This document shows positions 57,772 through 64,000 of a stretch of DNA of 64,000 nt, in pieces. A model generated the notes under the pieces. It did no database searches and was not told where the DNA came from. It saw nothing but the letters and a program-made list of their open reading frames with translations. Source of the stretch: Isoetes taiwanensis (Eukaryota; Streptophyta; Lycopodiopsida; Isoetales; Isoetaceae); assembly GCA_021234155.1 (NCBI GenBank), contig JAJEKV010000042.1:2601257-2665256 (forward strand), written 5' to 3'. The translations under genes were made by a program, and so were the position numbers. Each line of letters starts with the position of its first letter. The first letter of the stretch is position 1.

Positions 57772-59325
57772 CAAAGTCTAGAGGAAGACGAACCTCTTAG
57801 GAAGCTTAACTTGCTGAAATCTCTCACAGATCCCAAATAGCATGATAGCCATTTCAGCTGTAGCAATGCTGAACTTGAATACTATAAGTTTTTTTAACAA
57901 ATTTGCAGTAGCACTCGCTCACAAAAATTGTTTATGTTTTGGATGTATGCTGATTTGCAAAACGTTAGTTATGTCAACATTGAGAATAGAGCAGCAAGTT
58001 GTCCTCTGCTATTATATTAGGATTTTTTATTATCTTGACGATTAATCATTCTATTATATGGGTGCATCATGAGCTGCAGGTTAGCTCTGCTGGGAAGTGC
58101 ATAAAAACAAGGTATTTCACTTTTACAATTGTGTTTGCGACCACACCAGATTGAAGACCCTGGATTCTTTTGCAAAGAGATCTATTCGTTTAATCACATA
58201 TTCTTTTTTCTCAGGTACATTCTTGGCTCTTCCCATCACATAGTGACTGCTCTTCTTTGTTTCATAGAGCTGCATGCTTATGCTGCTTAATTTATTTGCA
58301 TATGAACAAAAATAATTTATTTCCATATTCCATAATCGAGGTAATTAGATCACAAATTTGGGTAGTATAGTTGGATTTCCTTAGTAGTAATGATTGTACT
58401 AGCCCATTGTATGGGTCTATGACCTATTGGTCTCCATGGACGTTAAAAAAACTATTCTATTCTATTCTATTCCTTCAAGGTTTGTAGTTTGAACAAGTTC
58501 TTACATGGGGATAAGCACATGCATACAGTTAACATTTCAAGATGTGTCATCGACCTGTCATTAGGTTTTAAAACCGGTAAGTAACCTCTGTTTTAAATCC
58601 TACTTTAAAACAGCATAATTATAAATCTTATTGGTTTATTGTTTACCATCATCTGTGCCATAGCCATCCTGTAAGAGTTTAGGGAAATCCAAAATGTTAA
58701 ATTTATTCTTTGGAGAGAATCCAAGAGGGATTTGAAACCACAAAAGTATATATTCTCAAGAATGCACTTTGATGAACTCAATAATTACCCATTTGTTGAG
58801 CAAAGAAAAACTTTTATGCTTCAAAATTTGATGACTTGGTTGCATATGCACAAATAATGATCTAAGTTTATGGACAAAATTTTGCTCTTCCTTTCTTCTT
58901 CCATGCTCAGATGTTAATTTGTAATTTGTAGATAAATTAAACACTTAAATGTGAAAGTGACTGTTATGTTAGCTCTATTCTTTCTCTAGATAGGCGTATT
59001 GTTTGTGCATCTCTAGAGAGAAGTATTGTTGCACGAAGCCACCACTTCCAGGTTAGAGTTCTATCCTTATCAAACGTAGACCCATTTCAATGATTTAATT
59101 ATATAAATTATAATTATTGCTATCTTATTCGCTGTGCTTTGTTTTATTGCTTATTGGCAGAGAAACCTTAGTCTTAAAATAAAATTGCCAGAGAGTTGGA
59201 AGACCCATTTGAAAAAGCATAGCAAAAGCAACTCATTTGGGAATCATTTGCATTATTTAGACTGTCCACAAGAGACTCGAACCGCATTAGAGCTCTCCCC
59301 TTTAATAATATTTTTCCCTAAAAAA
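57772..59325 (+). other. Possible further exons of the divergent gene
   Basis: Candidate coding pieces with splice borders are 57772-57840 (LEEDEPLRKLNLLKSLTDPK then stop, a possible end), 58081-58111 (VSSAGKCIKTR), 58216 onward (YILGSSHHIVTALLCFIEL), 58990-59051 (RRIVCASLERSIVARSHHFQ) and 59161-59310 (RNLSLKIKLPESWKTHLKKH, LDCPQETRTALELSPL). I could not assemble them into a single phase-consistent model. Confidence 0.3.
58375..58475 (+). mobile_element. LINE 3' terminus
   Basis: Carries agtagtaatgattgtactag, cccattgtatgggtc and ttggtctccatggacg, then ttaaaaaaa and four ctatt units. Only the last 100 bp of the family is present. Confidence 0.75.
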
Positions 59326-59611
59326 TATATACATTTTACTCTTTTGTCCTATTGCTAATGTGTTTGCGAATATTGGATAAAAACTTGAGATGAATTATTT
59401 TTTTAATTGCAGATGGCTAGATCAGTTTCAAAGCGGTTATTTGCATTTTACAATAATATCTTTCTTCGTAATTTGCATGTTACAATAATATCTTTCTTCG
59501 ACTTATAGATAGTGCTACTTTCAGCTTCATTGCATCTAGAAAAGTTTGTTCTTACATTCTGTGTTCACCTTTGAAGTTATCATGTTCAAATAAATTACAC
59601 ATGTTCTCAAT

Positions 59612-59633
59612 AAAAAAAAAAAAAAAAAAAAAA
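59612..59633 (+). repeat. Poly(A) tract
   Basis: About 22 A after caataaa, resembling a polyadenylated retrocopy tail or the end of a transcript. Confidence 0.6.
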
Positions 59634-59697
59634 ACAAGAGAGTAAAAAGCCATGCATCTCAAGCAATATCAATAGGATAACAGGAGTATAATGATTG

Positions 59698-59700
59698 ATT

Positions 59701-59753
<53 letters not shown>

Positions 59754-59935
59754 TATTCTAACGTCACGCCACTAGGCAGCATCCAACTGGACATGTGACC
59801 ACACACCACACTACATTGCTTGGTTGGGCCCTGCCCCCAACCACTTTACATTGCGTCTGTGGGTTTTGACACCCAACAGTTCATAGTGCGATTCTGGGCA
59901 GTCTCGAACTCGAGACCTATAGTTGCTAGACCTAG
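59698..59935 (-). mobile_element. tRNA-derived SINE with CTAT tail, fuller copy
   Basis: On the minus strand the head gtaacacactaggtctagca and B box gagttcgagact occur near 59930-59905. A body shared with 25727-25890 (tggcgtgacgtt) follows, and it ends in 13 CTAT units at 59752-59701. Same family as the 25.7-kb copy. Confidence 0.65.
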
Positions 59936-59939
59936 TGTG

Positions 59940-61295
59940 TTACTATATGAAGGGCAGACATCATCAAGGGCAGACATCATCTACAAATTGGTTTCATCTC
60001 ATTACTATTACTTGCATGTTAGAGGAAGGGTCTTTGTGATACATTCATGTTCAACGTTAGGGTGTGAAAAATAAGAGGATACCATAATTTGTATAGTTCA
60101 ATGTAGCATAATCAACTTTATAAATTCCAAAAAAATTGGGAAGCGAAAAATAAGGGGATACCATGATTTTTATAGTCCATTGTAGCATAATTAATCAAGT
60201 TTAAGTTCCAAATACCATCTACACACAATCTGCCACTTTTTATTCGAGCATATCTCTTTTATCTCCTTTTCTTCTTTAGGCATTGGTGTCCAGACCAGCA
60301 CACGTAGTCTCAAACATAATAGATTGTTATTAGACATAGCAAAAACAAACACCCTCACTTGATTGGATCTAGATTCATTTGTACCATCTACAAATTAATT
60401 GGCATGTTAGGGCAACTCAATACACTTAGCATAATTAATTGGCATGCTAGGGCAACTCAATACTTATCATCAAGATATTTGCTATATGTATTGCAACTTT
60501 ATCATTCGTTGCAGATACAATTATATTTATGCCCAGTAACACCCGATGCCATTACTCTTTCAGTGAAATGGTAAATATCTATGTTTATGTTAATGCTTTG
60601 TATCGACTTTTTTTCCAACCACTCCTTATAGAACAACTACTTAAAGACAATTGCAACATCAGACATTACTATTAAAACCTACCTATGACACCGACATCTA
60701 CATATCAAATCCAACATAACACTTTCTTGCCAAAACTGGGCAGCATCTCTCCCTTCTTTTATCTCTCTCTTCATTCCATCTCAGGTATAGCTACGTATTA
60801 TAAGTTTGTCTACAACTTCATGCTTGCTGCACAGGTTTGTGCTTATGCCCGAACATTTAGCAATCGACCATGATGAACAATTACGTATGCATTTTCTATG
60901 GTTGCATTAAAGCACTTATACCAAGTTTGGAGTTAAGACATTGAACTTATTTCCCTTACATTGACCATTGCAAAAGTCCATTTAGTGCACTCACTACTAT
61001 TCTCCACAACGAATTGCGTAACGTGTGCCTCTTTCTTTATAGCAACAAATTTCGCGAGATTCTAACTCAATACATTCAATACAATCTCACATCCACATCT
61101 ACATCGCACTATCACATTCCACAAAATCGCCTCGGAATCCAATGCTCACTACATATAACTGCCCCTTGGACGCTAAAAAATCCATCCAACTTGAACAACA
61201 TCATACATTTCAATAATTAATTTGTTCTTGCTGTCTAGGATCAACTATTTGCTCTAGCCAAATGCTTGGCATTAACTTATATTTGTACTTATGCC
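59940..61295. other. Anonymous sequence
   Basis: No gene recognised. A tandem pair with the core attaattggcatg-tagggcaactcaatac lies at 60393-60470. A degenerate LINE end (ttggacgctaaaaaatc) may lie at about 61166. Confidence 0.4.
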
Positions 61296-61299
61296 CGGC

Positions 61300-62820
61300 A
61301 ACGCCGAATAAGTATGGACATCTAGCAAAAGACTGTACAGATGCTGATAGGAGGAAACAGAGACAAAAAATGTTGAGGAAAATGATGGCAGAAAAGGAAG
61401 ATCCGTGTGCACAGAAGCTTCCAAGTCAGAGGAATTAGGAGGAAGTTCCAATAGTGACTCGCTTATATCTGTTACTAGAGCTTTTGTAGCAAAATCACAA
61501 GTAACAGTGATGTATAGTAAATGGAGATCCTTGTTGCAAAGGGTACTAAGTGGAATTGTTGTTTTGTTGAGCTATGTCCTTCAATTTCTTCTCTCAATAT
61601 GTGTACGAATAGAAAAGGAAGAAACTGAAGTAGAATCAATGGGCTTTATAGCAAAACTTGGACATGGAGTTTGGTATTTGGCTTTAGGGGCTACTGATTA
61701 TATATAAGAAGGAATTGTTCCAAACTATAACACCAATTCCAGGAAATGGAAGGATAAATTTTGGGAAAGGATTGTTAGGTATACAAGGAGTAGACATTGT
61801 GTTTACCCTCAACATTTGGATAATACATTGTATGTCCCTGATTTTGAAGTTAACTTGATATCTGTCTCTAAAATAGATGATGTAGATTTGTATGCAACAT
61901 TTGGAAGTGGCAGGTGCATAATAAAAAAATAACGCCCTGAATTTGCTTGCAAAAGGAGATTGAGATGGAGGTTTGTATAGATTGAGGTGGTGCCAAGCAC
62001 TATTGCTTTGGCTGCACAATCCATAAATATGTACCAAGTGTGGTATAAAAGGCTCGTTCATGTCAATTATCAATTTCTAAAGCAAATGAAAGAAAAAGAA
62101 CATGCACAAAGGACCATCAGAATTGTGTGATGGGTGTATCCTCATAAAGCTAAGCAAAAAAACATACAAAAAAAAAACTCGTGCACCGCAGCCTCTAAAG
62201 ATTGTACATATGGACATATGGGATCCAACCAGTGGCATTAATTATGATGATTTTACTCAAAAGAACTGGATTTGCTTCCTTGTGTACAAGTCTGATGTAT
62301 TTCAATAATTCAAAGCATGGAAAGCCTTGGCTGAAAACTATAAAGAGAAGAAGATAAAAGCTATCCGGTTAGATGAAGGAGGTGAGTCCAATAGTGTAGA
62401 ATTTGATGCGCTTCTCTAAGCTTATGGCATCAAACATGAGACATGTGTAGCCGATGAACACCAACATAATGGTGTCATAGAGCGTAAGAATTGCACTATC
62501 CTCGAAAGTGCACGCGCCATGATCTTAGGTATTGATTATAGATTTTGGATTGAAGCAGTAAATACTGTAGTATACATCATCAATCGAGCACCCACTAAGG
62601 CTCTTGCTTCAAGTGTACCAGAAGAGGCTTGGACGGGTAAGAAACCATTTGTTGAAGGTTTCAAGATTTTTGAATATGCAGCCTACGTACATCTCTTTAA
62701 AGATGAAAGGAAGTCAGAGACACTCATTTGTCGTTTCTCCATTGAGAATAATGTTACTCTAGTTTTGGTGATACCTTTGCAGGGTATTCTTTTCCATGGA
62801 ATCACCGAAATTATGCAATA
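61300..62820 (+). mobile_element. Degenerate Ty1-copia internal region (Gag end to integrase)
   Basis: In order: NKYGHLAKDC (second half of the CCHC knuckle), a serine-rich linker, TLYVPDFEVNLISVSKIDDV (protease to pre-integrase junction), CDGCILIKLSK and HMDIWDP (GAG-pre-integrase and integrase start), IRLDEGGESNSVEF, HQHNGVIERKNCTILESARA (integrase core with the DE region and NG-x-x-ER-x-N), YIINRAPTKAL and FEYAAYVHLFKDE. Several stops and frame changes occur and no RT is seen, so it is an inactive fragment. It is in the same orientation as the gag region to its right. Confidence 0.8.
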
Positions 62821-62989
62821 ACTGCGTAGTCACACTGATTGCACCTGTCCCTTAGGCGATTTTCTGCTCAGATTTTTTAGCATGGATATCTCAGCTGATC
62901 CAGCTTCAAATTGGTTCGAGCAACTTCCATGCTGGTCGGAATGGGAGGTATTAGAGGACATGACCCCTGCTATTGGAAATCAGAATGGA

Positions 62990-63117
62990 TGTGACACGAA
63001 TTGATACATCATTGTTTATTGGCAACAGGAAGTTTGCTTCTGTTGTTAGTTGCATGCCAAATGTTATAGTCTTAGATTAGAAAGTTATGTTGTTCCTTAG
63101 GTTAAGGAATGATTGCA
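62990..63117 (+). repeat. Possible LTR end preceding a copia primer site
   Basis: The primer site at 63121 implies that an LTR ends at ca (63116-63117). A TG start at 62990 would give an unusually short LTR; the true start may lie further left. Only the right border is supported. Confidence 0.35.
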
Positions 63118-63120
63118 TTA

Positions 63121-63134
63121 TGATATCAGAGCAA
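63121..63134 (+). promoter_or_regulatory. Copia primer binding site (diverged)
   Basis: tgatatcagagcaa differs by one base from the canonical tggtatcagagc and lies about 50 bp before a copia Gag frame. Confidence 0.65.
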
Positions 63135-63172
63135 TTCAACTGTTGTGGGTGAGGATTGAAGAAGGTAAAACA

Positions 63173-64000
63173 AAAATGGGTAGAATTGAGAGGTTGTCTC
63201 ACAATAATGCCTTCTATTGGTTTATTAATGTTAGAGGCAAGTTTACTAAGAAAGGGCTTTGGAATATTATATCAGGAGAAGAACCGCAACAAGGAGAGTT
63301 CAAACATTGACTGCAGCACAGATTGTTGCTGAGGGCACTACCACTGAAGGAAAAATTGAGCCATTAGATGATGAAATGATTGCAAAGGCAAGTGAGACAG
63401 AGGGATAGGCACTTGGTGTGGCCCCTCAGGGGGACAAGGAAACGGTTCAACGGTTTGTGAAATAGGTGCAACGTGATTGAGAAGTCAAGAATAGGTTGAT
63501 GAGGTATCTTGATGATACAATGATTGCTCATGTCAAGAATAGGCTGATGAGGCATCTTGATGATACAATGATTGCTCAGGTTGAGGCTACTGACAGTGCC
63601 AAAGAAGGATCGGAGAAACTATTTTTTATCTATAGAAAGTGACATTTCTCACAATAGGCTAACATGTACACAATTGAATTTACCACAAAACTAAAGGATT
63701 GCACTAGTGATGAGGAGTATATTTCAAAGATCAAAGCAGCAGCCTTCCAACTCAAAGGAATGGAAAAGGGTCTTGATGATGACTTGATAATTAGGGCTCT
63801 TTTGATAGGATTGTCCATATCATACAATAACATCAAGAATTTAATTGGCTCATGTCAGCTGATTCTTATGGAAGATTCTAATCAAGAAAGAGGAAAGAAG
63901 TGTATCGACAAAGAAGGACAAACATTTGTTGGCAAGTAAGAAAATAGGGAAACATGGAAATGTTACAACTATAACAAGTATGGACATCTAGCAAAAGACT
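63173..64000 (+). pseudogene. Copia Gag region, runs off the window
   Basis: The N-terminus reads KMGRIERLSHNNAFYWFINV and KFTKKGLWNIISGEEP (DUF4219-type start). Stops then interrupt the central part, which contains a 52-bp tandem repeat around RLM(R)-x-LDDTMIA at 63500-63570. The Gag core resumes at 63664 with FTTKLKDCTSDEEYISKIKA, MEKGLDDDLIIRALL and LIGSCQLILMEDS. A CCHC knuckle starts at the window edge (CYNYNKYGHLAKD). The knuckle sequence is nearly identical to that at 61.3 kb, so the two regions are copies of one family. Confidence 0.75.

Noticed and set aside
1-64000. CRISPR array, organellar insert or rRNA
   Set aside because: No regularly spaced identical repeats with unique spacers, and no recognisable plastid, mitochondrial or ribosomal RNA sequence was noticed.

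Overview
This is a repeat-rich nuclear segment from a land plant with flagellated sperm, most likely a fern. Three observations support this: a CFAP57-type ciliary gene spread over 25 kb of long introns; land-plant-type fragments (a PSI1-like gene, a PLS-type PPR gene); and a dense layer of copia LTR elements, LINE 3' ends, tRNA-derived SINEs and MITEs. A lycophyte, bryophyte or cycad/Ginkgo cannot be excluded from sequence alone.

Layout. 0.4-3.9 kb: 3' ends of 5'-truncated LINEs with short tandem-repeat tails. 6.2-9.2 kb: a MITE, a broken PSI1-like fragment and a tandem pair of tiny TATA-driven units. 9.3-11.9 kb: a frameshifted DUF7869-type transposon gene (minus). 12.5-20.4 kb: a GC-richer block with a spliced plus-strand gene that combines a ParB-like segment (SGNHS...AA) and a decayed DNA-methylase-like tail, surrounded by at least eleven GATCGCG/CGCGATC-type palindromes. 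A gag-only copia element (perfect 5-bp target duplication, tRNA-Met primer site) sits in its first intron. 20.6-22.4 kb: a truncated PPR gene, orphan exon-like pieces and a second copy of the 6.2-kb MITE. 22.4-27.2 kb: SINEs and anonymous repeats. 27.2-30.4 kb: a pair of roughly 1-kb inverted arms around a core with two back-to-back hairpins.

31.1-56.4 kb (minus): the CFAP57 homologue. I could place 21 exons; reading frame is kept at every junction but one, giving about 1,303 residues: a WD40 half and a coiled-coil half of nearly equal length. Its introns hold a LINE, a copia relic, a SINE, a MITE with perfect terminal repeats, a 42-unit GGAT microsatellite and several local duplications. A divergently transcribed spliced gene of unknown function begins about 300 bp from the CFAP57 start, so the two probably share a promoter. 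58.3-64 kb: a LINE end, a SINE, a degenerate copia integrase region and the 5' part of a second copia element running off the window.

The only host gene that looks functional with good confidence is CFAP57 (axonemal inner-arm dynein/regulatory protein, needed for sperm flagella). The ParB/methylase-like block with its palindromes is the best candidate for an undescribed system: a possible mobile element whose product might recognise the repeated palindromes.
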